Shown here: piece by piece, positions 26,029-34,881 of the stretch
Position numbering within the stretch: position 1 is the first letter of the stretch
How the letters are laid out: every line of letters begins with the position of its first letter
From: Bdellovibrionia bacterium
Lineage (GTDB): Bacteria > Bdellovibrionota > Bdellovibrionia > Bdellovibrionales > JAGQZY01
Assembly: GCA_030424715.1 (NCBI GenBank)
Contig: JAUHWH010000001.1
Span: forward strand, 310,001 to 374,000
Length of the DNA stretch: 64,000 bases
Direction: 5' to 3'
Made by a program: the position numbers and the translations under genes
The notes under the pieces: model-generated
What the model saw: the letters and a program-made list of their open reading frames with translations, nothing else
Databases searched by the model: none
What the model was told of the DNA's origin: nothing

Positions 26029-27144
26029 ATGCCCAATCTTGCTGCAATTGAGATGAGAAATATATCTTTCTCCTACGGTGACGTGAAAATTCTAGAGAAT
26101 TTTGACCTCTCCATTGAATCGGGCAAAGTCTATTGCCTGGTTGGTAGCAGCGGCAGCGGAAAAACCACAGCCTTAAAAATTATCAATGGCTTGGTGCGCC
26201 CCCAAGAGGGTGAGCTGTTTCACGATGGAAAAGCTTTTGACTTCTCGAATGCAGCCACCTACCGACGCACCATGGGTTATTCTATTCAAGGCAGCGGTCT
26301 CTTTCCGCATATGAGTCTCGAGGAAAATCTCAGTATCATCGCCCGCAAAGAGGGTTGGAATTCAAAAAAAATTCGCGACCGCATTCTTGAGCTCTGCGAG
26401 CTGGTGAACTTGCCGTCGACCAACGCTTTTCTAGCCAAAAAACCTCGAGAAATCAGCGGTGGCCAACAACAGCGGGTCGGCATTGCAAGAGCTCTCTTTA
26501 TGAAGCCCAAAATCATGTTAATGGACGAGCCCTTTAGCGCTCTGGATCCGATCACGCGCAAAGAGCTTCAACAAGAATTCTTAAGCCTGCAGGCTAAACT
26601 GCAAGTCACTATTGTCTTAGTCACTCACGACCTCTCGGAGGCCTTTAAAATGGCCCACGAAATGGTTTTGCTCAACAAAGGCCGAGTCGAACAAAAAGGA
26701 GCTCCCAGTAAATTTTTGTTGTCCCCTAACTCCACTTTCGTTTCTGATTTTATTGAATCCCATTCTCCCGGAAATATTCTCAAAGAAGTTTATCTGTACT
26801 CCGTCATCAACACTGACTTCTATTCATCGACGAAACAAGCGGGCTGCATTTTAATCCAACACCTCGATGGAGGACCGGAACATACTTTTTCTACCATCGA
26901 CGAAGCCACCGCATTTTTACAGCAGCAGGGGCAACAGGCCCACTATTGGGTTGACGATGATTCTGTTTTTCTCGACCTACAGGATTTTGATGGCAACAGC
27001 TCGAGGAACTCTGTGCAGGCCACCCAGCACATTTTAGAGGGCATGAAGCTATTACTGCAGTCCAATCGAGACACGCTCCCCATAGTCAATCGTGACAACA
27101 AGCTCATTGGGGTTTTTAGCGAAGAGGCACTCAATGCGCTTTAA
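26029..27144 (+). CDS. ABC transporter ATPase, glycine betaine/osmoprotectant type (OpuBA-like)
   Basis: A 371-residue ATPase. It has Walker A GSSGSGKTTALK, the signature ISGGQQQRVGIARAL, Walker B IMLMDEPFSALDP and the switch His in VTHDLSEA. The C-terminal part (about 245-371) contains CBS-like sequence (for example THILEGMKLLLQS...TLPIVNRDNKLIGVF), as in osmoprotectant ATPases whose CBS pair senses ionic strength. It overlaps the next gene, a fused binding protein/permease, by 11 bp. Together they make a complete importer for betaine, choline or a related compound. Confidence 0.92.
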   Translation: MPNLAAIEMRNISFSYGDVKILENFDLSIESGKVYCLVGSSGSGKTTALKIINGLVRPQEGELFHDGKAFDFSNAATYRRTMGYSIQGSGLFPHMSLEENLSIIARKEGWNSKKIRDRILELCELVNLPSTNAFLAKKPREISGGQQQRVGIARALFMKPKIMLMDEPFSALDPITRKELQQEFLSLQAKLQVTIVLVTHDLSEAFKMAHEMVLLNKGRVEQKGAPSKFLLSPNSTFVSDFIESHSPGNILKEVYLYSVINTDFYSSTKQAGCILIQHLDGGPEHTFSTIDEATAFLQQQGQQAHYWVDDDSVFLDLQDFDGNSSRNSVQATQHILEGMKLLLQSNRDTLPIVNRDNKLIGVFSEEALNAL

Positions 27145-28609
27145 GGCCCTCGTGTTATTCTTCTTTTTTTGTATTGGCTCGGCAGCTCACGCCGCCCCCG
27201 TTAGCAAAACTCTCGTTATTGGCTCGAAGAGATTCACCGAAAATTACATCCTCGGCGAGATTTGCGCTCAGTTTTTGGAAAGCAAAGGCTACATTATTAA
27301 ACGCAAGTTTGGCATGGGCGGCACAATGGTCGCTTTCAATGCATTGAAGAGCGACGAAATCGATATTTACCCCGATTACACGGGCACCATTGCCGAAGCG
27401 GTCTTAAGAACCGGAGAGCGAGACTTCCATAAACTTAATGAAGAATTAAAAACGAGTGGTGTGGAAATGCTGTCTCCACTAGGCTTTGATAATTCCTACG
27501 TGGCTGTCATGAAGCGGTCAAAGGCTAAAGAATTGGGCATCGTCTCACTAGAAGACCTGAGCCACCACCCTAGCCTCAAAGGCGCTTTTAGTTTCGAGTT
27601 TCAAGAAAGAACAGATGGGTGGAAAGCACTACAACAAACCTATGGTCTCAAGAACACCGTACGCGGGATTGAAGTCCCCTTGACCTACGAGGCCCTTAAA
27701 AGTGATCATGTCGACTTTGTAGAAGCCTACTCGACCGAACCTCTTATTAAAAAATATGATTTTGTCATCTTAGAGGACAACAAAAAGTTTTTCCCAAAGT
27801 ACGATGCTGTCCTTTTAGTCGCCTCGGACGCCAGCGAATCTTTGAAAAACACTCTTAACGATCTGGCCGACACTCTATCCAATGACCAAATCATGGCCCT
27901 CAATGAGCAGGCTGTAAACAAAACCCCTATTCCCCAAATTGCTCAGCAGTTTTTGGCAAGTCAGCAATTGATCAAAAAAGAAAAACTCACTCGCTATGAA
28001 TCGACCATCCAATGGTGGAAGCTCTACGAAAGAACCAAAACTCACATCTTTCTCACTCTTTTTGCGGTCTTTTTAGCCAGTGTCGTCGCCATCCCTGTTT
28101 CGACCATCATTGCCCCTCGCAAAAAGCTGTCTCGTGTAATTTTAGGTGTCACAGGAATTCTACAGACTATTCCCTCTATTGCCCTACTTACCTTTATGAT
28201 ACCCTTTTTCGGTATCGGCTTCACTCCGGCGATTGTTGGACTCTTTGTTTATTCTCTCCTCCCGATATTAAGAAACACTCATGTCGCGATGACTAGCATT
28301 GATCCGCGTTTGATTTTAGCGGCACGGGGCATTGGTTTGTATCCTCGAGAAATCTTATTTTCAGTAAAACTGCCCCTCGCTTTTCCCACCATATTAGCGG
28401 GAGTACGGACGGCGACCATTTTGAACATCGGAACTGCGACTCTGGCTGCTTTTATTGGGGCCGGGGGTCTCGGTGAACCGATTGTTACCGGTCTCGCCCT
28501 GAGCGATAGCTCTCTTGTGCTTCAAGGGGCAATACCCGCTGCCCTCTTAGCGATTTTAATGGATGGTCTGTTCTCTTTACTCGACAAACTCTTTAGTCGA
28601 AATATCTGA
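27134..28609 (+). CDS. Fused substrate-binding protein and permease of the osmoprotectant ABC importer
   Basis: About 491 residues starting at ATG 27134 with a signal peptide (ALVLFFFFCIGSAAHAAP). Residues about 25-285 are an OpuAC-type binding protein (VIGSKRFTENYILGEI, DIYPDYTGTIAEAV, DFVEAYSTEPLIKKY). Residues about 305-490 are the permease with several hydrophobic segments and the EAA-type loop RLILAARGIGLYPREILFSVKLPLAFP. Binding protein first and permease second is less common than the reverse order in OpuA/OpuF fusions. The start is preceded by GAAGAGG inside the ATPase gene. Substrate identity (betaine, choline, ectoine) cannot be told from sequence. Confidence 0.92.
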   Translation: MRFKALVLFFFFCIGSAAHAAPVSKTLVIGSKRFTENYILGEICAQFLESKGYIIKRKFGMGGTMVAFNALKSDEIDIYPDYTGTIAEAVLRTGERDFHKLNEELKTSGVEMLSPLGFDNSYVAVMKRSKAKELGIVSLEDLSHHPSLKGAFSFEFQERTDGWKALQQTYGLKNTVRGIEVPLTYEALKSDHVDFVEAYSTEPLIKKYDFVILEDNKKFFPKYDAVLLVASDASESLKNTLNDLADTLSNDQIMALNEQAVNKTPIPQIAQQFLASQQLIKKEKLTRYESTIQWWKLYERTKTHIFLTLFAVFLASVVAIPVSTIIAPRKKLSRVILGVTGILQTIPSIALLTFMIPFFGIGFTPAIVGLFVYSLLPILRNTHVAMTSIDPRLILAARGIGLYPREILFSVKLPLAFPTILAGVRTATILNIGTATLAAFIGAGGLGEPIVTGLALSDSSLVLQGAIPAALLAILMDGLFSLLDKLFSRNI

Positions 28610-28661
28610 AAAAATAATACCGCACCCTAAGCACTGCGAACAGATTTTAGGGTACGGTATT
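28605..28661 (-). terminator. Rho-independent terminator of rnpB
   Basis: On the minus strand 15-base arms (28647-28661 and 28616-28630) pair with one mismatch, enclosing a 16-base loop, and are followed by ATTTTTTC. It lies immediately after the 3' end of the RNase P RNA. It also separates rnpB from the convergent osmoprotectant importer, whose stop codon is at 28607-28609. Confidence 0.85.
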
Positions 28662-28663
28662 AA

Positions 28664-28990
28664 GTGGAACAACGATAAGCCGGGTTCTGTCGAGGGCTAC
28701 CATTCATCTGAGTTTTTTGTTGCCAAAAAACTTAAGCGATCAACCCGGAAGCTTTGTGCGGCCACACTCAAGCGCTTCCCTATTTGATCTTGCTTCACGC
28801 AGAGTTTAGCTGTTTTCACTCCAGCAACTCCCCTTTGTTCTCCCGTTCCCGAACAAAGGATCAAAGCTCTGGACATTCTCTCTGTTCCACTGGTCCTCAC
28901 CTTACGGTGGAGGGGCATTACCCCTTGCGCGGCCTATGAAGCCCGGACTTTCCTCACCCCTAAAAGAGGTGCGATAGCCTGTTGTTCCAA
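28664..28990 (-). ncRNA. rnpB: RNase P RNA (bacterial type A-like)
   Basis: Catalytic RNA of tRNA 5' processing. Read on the minus strand, the universal 5' element GAGGAAAGTCCGGGCT is at about 28942-28957 and the conserved 3' element ACAGAACCCGGCTTAT at about 28676-28691. The ends close as helix P1: GGAACAAC (28988-28981) pairs perfectly with GTTGTTCC (28673-28666). The length of about 325 nt is normal. The exact 5' and 3' ends are estimated to within a few bases. A terminator follows. Confidence 0.93.
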
Positions 28991-29072
28991 GAAGACTTTT
29001 AGCAGACCACGAAACCGAACAACAGCTTAAAAGACGGATATTTTAAATGCTTGAAATCATGAGACTTTATCC

Positions 29073-29246
29073 ATGGCATTTTTTCAACAGGACCAGGGTA
29101 TGGGTGACCGTCACCGGACATCTATTGAGGGGCAGTGTCACACCAAGACACTCAAAATGAGAATGAGCGACAAAATCTCGACTGGAGCTAAAGTCCAGCC
29201 GAAAAATGCCGATAGGTTCTATAGAGTTAGAGGACGGCAGCAATGA
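29073..29246 (+). CDS. Possible small ORF, 57 residues
   Basis: Between rnpB and the RNase H gene an ATG at 29073 opens a 57-codon frame rich in Arg, Lys, Gln and Asp, ending RFYRVRGRQQ. Its TGA overlaps the ATG of a second small ORF (ATGA), an arrangement like the coupled genes elsewhere in the window. There is no strong ribosome binding site and no recognised domain. A palindrome GGTGAC-C-GTCACC (29103-29115) and a hairpin AGTGTC...GACACT lie inside it, so the stretch might instead be regulatory or encode an RNA. Confidence 0.25.
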   Translation: MAFFQQDQGMGDRHRTSIEGQCHTKTLKMRMSDKISTGAKVQPKNADRFYRVRGRQQ

Positions 29247-29326
29247 AACAGAAGAGACCCAAATTTGCCCTTAAAATCGTAGCCATCAGCGTAATCGGCC
29301 TGATTAGCTACTCTCTCCTCGTATAA
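29243..29326 (+). CDS. Possible very small membrane protein, 27 residues
   Basis: ATG 29243 opens a 27-codon ORF with a basic N-terminus (MKQKRPK) followed by one hydrophobic segment (IVAISVIGLISYSLLV) that could span the membrane. AGAGGA lies about eight bases upstream, which is a reasonable ribosome binding site. It overlaps the preceding small ORF by four bases. Single-span small proteins of this size are known from many bacteria, but nothing identifies this one. It is convergent with the RNase H gene. Confidence 0.35.
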   Translation: MKQKRPKFALKIVAISVIGLISYSLLV

Positions 29327-29338
29327 CAATCAGAGAAC

Positions 29339-29755
29339 TCAAATCGTGTAAGCATCAAGAGCTTGATTAGCAAGCGCATCGGCTTCGATGTTGTACTCGC
29401 GTCGAATGTGATGGTAGCCCACTTTGCTGAAGAGTGCTGTTAACTCTTTGGCCTTTGCAAACAACGGCTTGATTTGAGGAGCTTTCACTTTGTACTCCCC
29501 TAGCATTTGTTTTACCAAAAGCTGGCTGTCGCAATAAAAATCAATTTCAGAAACTTGCGAGTCACGGCAAAGCTCGAGCGCCCGGATCACTGCCATGTAC
29601 TCGGCATAATTATTGGTTTGATCGCCAAGTGTCTCTTTATGCTCGCCTACAACTTCATCGTTCATGTCGTAAAACACAATACCGATGGCCGCTGGCCCGG
29701 GATTCCCTCGGCTGGCTCCATCTGTATACACTTTTAACTGTGGCGCTAATTTCAT
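29339..29755 (-). CDS. RNase H-like protein (RNase HI family)
   Basis: A 138-residue protein with the RNase H active-site set: Asp in VYTDGASRGNPGPAAIG, Glu in TNNYAEYMAVIRAL, Asp in DFYCDSQLLVKQM, and the late Asp in NIEADALANQAL. It belongs to the compact RNase HI-like group without the basic protrusion of E. coli RnhA. It probably degrades RNA in RNA/DNA hybrids. A GGAGG sequence lies about 13 bases before the ATG, somewhat far. Confidence 0.88.
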   Translation of the reverse strand: MKLAPQLKVYTDGASRGNPGPAAIGIVFYDMNDEVVGEHKETLGDQTNNYAEYMAVIRALELCRDSQVSEIDFYCDSQLLVKQMLGEYKVKAPQIKPLFAKAKELTALFSKVGYHHIRREYNIEADALANQALDAYTI

Positions 29756-29892
29756 GTTGATAATTTATGTCCTCCGCTCGCTGGGGTCAACCAGAGAACA
29801 GTCCCTCCCGCTCACTCCAATCTCCCAACCGGTATAGTCGTTGACCGACGTCCACCTTTTAATGATCATAAGGACCCACAAAAGGGAGAGAC

Positions 29893-30711
29893 ATGGAAAA
29901 CTTAAATACCTACAGCGAAAAGGCTATCAAAATGGCCATCGAATTTGGCCCTAAGCTTGTTCTCGCTGTTTTAGTTCTGATTATTGGGCTCTCAGTGATT
30001 CGGAGTGTCTCTCATTTTTTAAAAACGGTTTTGACCGGTCGAAAGGTCGACCCCACCCTCACTCCCTTTCTCGTTAATATTGTGGGCTGGGGACTCAAAG
30101 CCCTGTTACTGATTTCGGTGGCTTCGATGGTTGGGGTTGAAACCACTTCTTTTGTTGCCCTCGTTGGTGCCGCTGGCTTAGCTATCGGATTGGCGTTGCA
30201 AGGAAGTCTGGCTAATTTTTCGGGTGGCGTTTTGATCCTGATATTTCGTCCCTTCACAACAGGCGACTATATCAAAGCTCAGGGGCATGAGGGGGTTGTT
30301 GAAACCATCGACGTGTTTGCAACGATTCTGACAACCCTGGACAACATTAAAGTTATTATTCCAAACGGTCCTCTTGCCGGCGGAGCTATCGACAACCTAA
30401 CAGCGAAAGACATTCGACGAGTCGACCTTTCCATCGGCATTGGCTATCAAGATGACATTCGCAAAGCGATCAAGGCTCTCTATGATATGTGTCACACAGA
30501 TTCTAGAGTGTTAAAAGATCCTCCCGTGTTTGTCGGTGTGACTGATTATGGAGACAGCTCGATCAATTTGACGATCCGCTCATGGGTGAAGACCCCCGAT
30601 TACTGGGCTGTGTTCTACGCCTTGAATGCACAAATCAAGTACACTCTTGATGAAAACAATATTACGATCCCCTTTCCACAGCGCGATGTTCATATTTTTA
30701 AAGAAAAATAG
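29893..30711 (+). CDS. Small-conductance mechanosensitive channel (MscS family)
   Basis: A 272-residue channel of about E. coli MscS size. It has an N-terminal transmembrane region, the Gly/Ala-rich pore helix GAAGLAIGLALQGSLANFSGG, then the MscS beta-domain (FTTGDYIKAQGHEGVVETID, TTLDNIKVIIPNG) and the cytoplasmic cage. It opens on hypo-osmotic shock to release solutes. AAGGGAGAG precedes the ATG. A terminator-like hairpin follows at 30800. The genes on both sides also act in osmoadaptation. Confidence 0.93.
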   Translation: MENLNTYSEKAIKMAIEFGPKLVLAVLVLIIGLSVIRSVSHFLKTVLTGRKVDPTLTPFLVNIVGWGLKALLLISVASMVGVETTSFVALVGAAGLAIGLALQGSLANFSGGVLILIFRPFTTGDYIKAQGHEGVVETIDVFATILTTLDNIKVIIPNGPLAGGAIDNLTAKDIRRVDLSIGIGYQDDIRKAIKALYDMCHTDSRVLKDPPVFVGVTDYGDSSINLTIRSWVKTPDYWAVFYALNAQIKYTLDENNITIPFPQRDVHIFKEK

Positions 30712-30799
30712 CATCTGGCCCAAACGGAAGCTGAATCCATGCTCAACGACGTTTTGGCTTCAATGAGGATTGGCATTTTGGCACCCATGGTGCAGTTTT

Positions 30800-30820
30800 T
30801 TCAGGTATCCTGAATTTTTT
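30800..30820 (+). terminator. Probable terminator after mscS
   Basis: TTCAGG-TAT-CCTGAA forms a short perfect stem (30800-30814) followed by six T, 90 bp after the mscS stop and upstream of the BCCT carrier gene. The stem is only six base pairs, so it may be weak. Confidence 0.5.
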
Positions 30821-30858
30821 GCAATTTTAGTTGAAAGCTCGATTTAAAGGACTACTCT

Positions 30859-32868
30859 TTGATCGCTCCATTAAATTGTAATTCACCGAAAGGAATATTC
30901 ATCTTGAAAAGCAAGTTCTCATCAAAAACGATGAATGCTCCCGTCTTCTTTCTGTCCTCATTTGTTATTTTTTTGGTCACTGGGATGGGAGCCATATGGC
31001 CCAACACCGTCGGCTCTTTTTTCGGTTCGGTCCAAGGCTGGCTCAATGAGAATGCCAGCTGGATATACATTTTGGTGGTTGGAAACATCTTGATATTTGC
31101 GATTTGGCTTCTGTTCAGCCGACTTGGTGATATTAAGCTGGGCCCCGATCACTCTGAGCCCGATTATACCAACCTGAGTTGGTTTGCCATGCTCTTCTCG
31201 GCAGGAATGGGCATCGGCTTATTGTTTTTTGGCGTCGCCGAACCCCTTTTACATTTTGCCTCGCCGCCTATTGGCGAGGGACAAACCATCCAAAGCGCCC
31301 GCGAAGCAATGAAAATCACATTTTTCCACTGGGGGCTACATGCTTGGGCGATATACGCGGTACTCGCAGTGATCTTAGCTTACGCAAGCTACCGCCGGAA
31401 CCTGCCACTGTTACCTCGGTCGGCTTTTTACCCCATTCTCGGTGAGAAGATATATGGCCCAATCGGGAACCTCATCGATACCTTCTGTGTGATTGGCACT
31501 CTGTTTGGAGTCGCCACGTCGCTGGGATATGGCGTGACCCAGGTGAATGCCGGTCTATTTTACCTTTTTGAAGTTCCCCAAACGCCCCTTATCCAAGTCG
31601 GTATCATTTCTTTTATCACGGGACTCGCCACAATTTCGGTGGTTCTTGGACTCGACGGAGGCATCAAGCGACTTTCCAACCTCAATATGATCCTGGCAGT
31701 CGGACTCCTCCTCACTGTTTTATTGTTGGGAGACACCACCGACCTTTTTAAAAGTTACGTTCAAAACACCGGGGCCTATCTCTCGGATATCATCTACAAA
31801 ACATTCAACCTCTATAGTTATGAAAAGCGAGACACTTGGATTGGCGGCTGGACACTGCTTTACTGGGGCTGGTGGGTCTCATGGGCGCCCTTCGTCGGAA
31901 TGTTTATTGCTCGCATTTCCCGCGGGCGAACGATCCGTCAATTTATGTGTGGCGTTCTTTTTGTCCCAACCGGCTTCACATTTTTATGGATGACTGTTTT
32001 TGGCAACACGGCCATCACCAGGGTTCTGTCCGGAGAGGGCGATCAACTCCTGACGGCCGTTAACGAGAATGTTCCAATCGCACTTTTTCAGTTCTTAGAA
32101 ATGTTCCCTGGCTCGAACTTTCTTTGTCTTCTCGGACTCGGCCTCGTCGTCACTTTTTTCGTCAGCTCGTCTGATTCTGGATCTCTCGTTATTGATACCC
32201 TGGCGTCCGGGGGCGCGAAAGAGCCTCCGGTTTGGCAGAGGGTCTACTGGGCACTGCTGGAGGGACTCGTCGCGGCTGTCTTGCTGCTGGCCGGCGGGGT
32301 TGAAGCCCTGCAGACCATGACCATTGTCTCTGCTTTTCCCATGCTATTTTTTATCATTATCGCTATTTTTTGCTTTATCAAATCTTTGCGCGAGGACTTT
32401 GCTTTATTTTCGGCTGTGAAGAACCCCACCCCGATCCAACCCGTCGTACTATCGGACCTTTCATGGAAGGACCGCCTGGATTCTGTGATCTCTCACCCCA
32501 GACGAGTCGAAGCGGTCCGGTTTTTGACTGAAGTTGTGGCTCCCGCCTTAGGTGATCTCGCCAATGAAATGGGAGATCGTCACTATGATGTAGAACTTGA
32601 GGTCAACAAAAAAGACAGTGTTCGCCTTGTTATTAAAAATAAGGGTGTTGAAAACTTCTACTACGGAGTCCGCCTGCGCACCTTTGTGACACCAGACTAT
32701 GTTCCTGAGCATGGTGAGAATTTTTACCGCGCCGAAGTTTTCCTCCTACAAGGTGGACAAGACTATGACATCTACGGGTATAGTAAAAATCAAGTGATTC
32801 TAGATGCAGTGAACCACTACAAAAAACACCTGCACTTTCTTCACCTGACCCACTCTGAAGAGGCCTAG
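30859..32868 (+). CDS. BCCT-family betaine/choline/carnitine transporter
   Basis: A sodium- or proton-coupled carrier of about 650-670 residues with twelve expected membrane segments. Family hallmarks are SAGMGIGLLFFGVAEPLLH, HWGLHAWAIYAVLAV and the tryptophan-rich WGWWVSWAPFVGMFIARISRGRT. GMGIG matches the sodium-binding glycine stretch of BetP. A long C-terminal cytoplasmic region follows the last membrane segment (about 520 onward), as in BetT-like proteins. TTG 30859 has AAAGGA seven bases upstream. Another TTG at 30904, with AAGGA upstream, is a credible alternative. It is flanked by two MscS genes. Confidence 0.93.
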   Translation: MIAPLNCNSPKGIFILKSKFSSKTMNAPVFFLSSFVIFLVTGMGAIWPNTVGSFFGSVQGWLNENASWIYILVVGNILIFAIWLLFSRLGDIKLGPDHSEPDYTNLSWFAMLFSAGMGIGLLFFGVAEPLLHFASPPIGEGQTIQSAREAMKITFFHWGLHAWAIYAVLAVILAYASYRRNLPLLPRSAFYPILGEKIYGPIGNLIDTFCVIGTLFGVATSLGYGVTQVNAGLFYLFEVPQTPLIQVGIISFITGLATISVVLGLDGGIKRLSNLNMILAVGLLLTVLLLGDTTDLFKSYVQNTGAYLSDIIYKTFNLYSYEKRDTWIGGWTLLYWGWWVSWAPFVGMFIARISRGRTIRQFMCGVLFVPTGFTFLWMTVFGNTAITRVLSGEGDQLLTAVNENVPIALFQFLEMFPGSNFLCLLGLGLVVTFFVSSSDSGSLVIDTLASGGAKEPPVWQRVYWALLEGLVAAVLLLAGGVEALQTMTIVSAFPMLFFIIIAIFCFIKSLREDFALFSAVKNPTPIQPVVLSDLSWKDRLDSVISHPRRVEAVRFLTEVVAPALGDLANEMGDRHYDVELEVNKKDSVRLVIKNKGVENFYYGVRLRTFVTPDYVPEHGENFYRAEVFLLQGGQDYDIYGYSKNQVILDAVNHYKKHLHFLHLTHSEEA

Positions 32869-32914
32869 TTGAGACACTAACAAGCTCAAAGCAGGGTCTT
32901 TTGAAAGGATTAAA

Positions 32915-33856
32915 GTGATCTCCATGGATTTATTTAACTTAGTCTTCAGCTTTCAGACCCTCTACCTTCTCGTTGTAGGCTTGGTTGCCACCACGCTCTT
33001 GTTGCGTGGGCTTTTCATTATCAACAGAGAGAAAAGACAGCGCGTGAAAAGTGCCGGTAAAATGGATTTTAGCGAAGCTGTTATTTCACCAGACGCGGCA
33101 CAGAGCACTCATGATCATCAGGATGATGACGCCGTGGTGATCGAACGCAGCAGAGCCCTCCAGAATATCGAGGACCGCTTTAGCTTTGTAAAACGTTTTT
33201 ACATTCCCCTGGTGCTCATTATCTCGGGAACCCTAGCACTTCTGCCCTTTCTACCAACACTGCCCGCAACCTATCTGTCTTTGGTGACCGGTGTGATCGC
33301 GGGGATCGTCGGCCTGGCCGCTCGTCCTGTTATTGAAAATGCCATCGGTGGAGTGGTTTTGACCTTTTCCCAACCCCTGAGAATTAACGACACCGTCATT
33401 ATTGATGGTCAGTATGGAACCGTAGAAAAAATTAACCTTCTGCACACGGTTATCAAGGTGTGGAACTGGCGACGCTTAGTTATCCCAAATCACAAGCTCT
33501 TGCAAAAAGAGATCGAGAATCTCACCTTAGGTGAAGAAAATGAGTGGGCTTATGTGGCGTTCTATGTGGAACCCCAGACTGACATGGATCTAGTTAAGTC
33601 CATCGCTAAAAAATGTATGAATTCAAAGTACCGCGAAAAAAGGGAGGCCCCCTCTTTTTGGATCATGGAGCTGGAGAAAGACTCTATTCTCTGCTGGGTT
33701 GCTGGATGGGCGGCGAACCCGGCTCACTCTTGGGCCCTAAAGTCCCATGCGCGCAAAACTCTGATCGAGCAGCTACAAAAGAACAACATTCGCTTTCAAA
33801 TGGCCCACTCCAATATTCAACTTGATCAAAAGTCGGCCTCAAAAATCGAACTCTAA
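32915..33856 (+). CDS. Second MscS-family protein
   Basis: A 313-residue mechanosensitive-channel-like protein. Two or three membrane segments lie in the first 140 residues, separated by an acidic, histidine-containing loop (STHDHQDDDAV). Then come the pore-like VTGVIAGIVGLAARPVIENAIGG and the beta-domain NDTVIIDGQYGTVEKINLLHT...LVIPNHKLLQ. The Gly/Ala pore helix differs from the first MscS in this window, so gating or conductance may differ. GTG 32915 has AAGGA five bases upstream. ATG 32924 is an alternative. It lies 46 bp after the BCCT gene. Confidence 0.88.
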   Translation: MISMDLFNLVFSFQTLYLLVVGLVATTLLLRGLFIINREKRQRVKSAGKMDFSEAVISPDAAQSTHDHQDDDAVVIERSRALQNIEDRFSFVKRFYIPLVLIISGTLALLPFLPTLPATYLSLVTGVIAGIVGLAARPVIENAIGGVVLTFSQPLRINDTVIIDGQYGTVEKINLLHTVIKVWNWRRLVIPNHKLLQKEIENLTLGEENEWAYVAFYVEPQTDMDLVKSIAKKCMNSKYREKREAPSFWIMELEKDSILCWVAGWAANPAHSWALKSHARKTLIEQLQKNNIRFQMAHSNIQLDQKSASKIEL

Positions 33857-33915
33857 GTTATTCGACCTCTCTTAGGCTTAGGAAAGCCATGGGGACAAAT
33901 CGGGTCGCCGGGTCT

Positions 33916-34881
33916 CTAGTCAGAGTTTCTATAGCGGGAGTAATCGTTGTCAATGTCTCCCCCGACAATAGCGTAGAGCGCTCCCACCCCTAACGCTAAT
34001 AGAGACGTTGAGACATACGGAAACACTTTAGGAAAATCCGACAGACGATCAGAAACTCGAGCACTTTCTAAAAAACAAATCACGAGGTATAGGCACACAC
34101 CCCAAAGGAAGGCCGAAAGGCTAAAAAAAATACTTAGAGTCAATGCCGTCACGAAAAACAACGGGACTAAGGACTGCAGATAAAAAGCGCCTGTGTGCTT
34201 TATCACAGTAAATGTTCCTCGCCCCCAAACAAAGCGCTGCCATAAAAATCCCTGAAAGGCCCGTTGCTTATGATGGACAACTGCGTTTGGTAGAAAGTAA
34301 TTGATTTTTCCACGCTTGATAAATCTATAGCAGAGTTCGATATCTTCACCTGTAAAAATATTCTCATTCATACCAGAAACGGCAATATAGTCGCTCTTGC
34401 GAAATATCATATTGGAACTTGCAATTGTCCTTTTCCGAATGGGCCTGCTATTATCTTTGACGAGGTTTGGCTCAGAGTTTAGCAGTAAACTTTTTGAGGC
34501 CAGATACTGGGTATTTTGGGGTTCCGTTGTTTTACAGTGCTGCAAGTTCGGTCCCCCAACAAGGCCGGCCTCGGAATGTTGCTCAAGAAAATCAGTGGCG
34601 CTTTCGAGCCAGCCATCACCTGGGTAAGCGTCGCTGTCGAGAAAAGCAACATAGGTCGTGGCACACCAGTCGACCCCCTGATTGCGCTTTGCACTCAAAT
34701 TCGACGATTCTGATCGGAGAAACTGGACATTGTCCATTTCGGTCGGGGGGAGTTCGTCAATGACGATAATAATAGGAACGTTGTATCGTTTCTGAATTTC
34801 CCTGATCGCGATTTTAGTCAATTGATCCAAGCGCTTAGTCGGAATGACAACTGAACAATTGGGGGCTTTAGACAATGCCAC
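33916..34881 (-). CDS. Family 2 glycosyltransferase with C-terminal membrane segments
   Basis: A GT-A fold glycosyltransferase of about 321 residues. It starts SVVIPTKRLDQL, has the metal-binding FLDSDAYPGDGWLE and the acceptor-site GEDIELCYRF, and ends with two to three hydrophobic segments (LVPLFFVTALTLSIFFS, WGVCLYLVICFL), indicating an inner-membrane enzyme. The frame is open to ATG 34944, but that would overlap the radical SAM gene by 77 bp. GTG 34881 (or TTG 34875) with GGGGG upstream gives a short overlap and a normal N-terminus. Sugar and acceptor are unknown. It is the last gene of the left end of the glycan island. Confidence 0.85.
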   Translation of the reverse strand: MALSKAPNCSVVIPTKRLDQLTKIAIREIQKRYNVPIIIVIDELPPTEMDNVQFLRSESSNLSAKRNQGVDWCATTYVAFLDSDAYPGDGWLESATDFLEQHSEAGLVGGPNLQHCKTTEPQNTQYLASKSLLLNSEPNLVKDNSRPIRKRTIASSNMIFRKSDYIAVSGMNENIFTGEDIELCYRFIKRGKINYFLPNAVVHHKQRAFQGFLWQRFVWGRGTFTVIKHTGAFYLQSLVPLFFVTALTLSIFFSLSAFLWGVCLYLVICFLESARVSDRLSDFPKVFPYVSTSLLALGVGALYAIVGGDIDNDYSRYRNSD

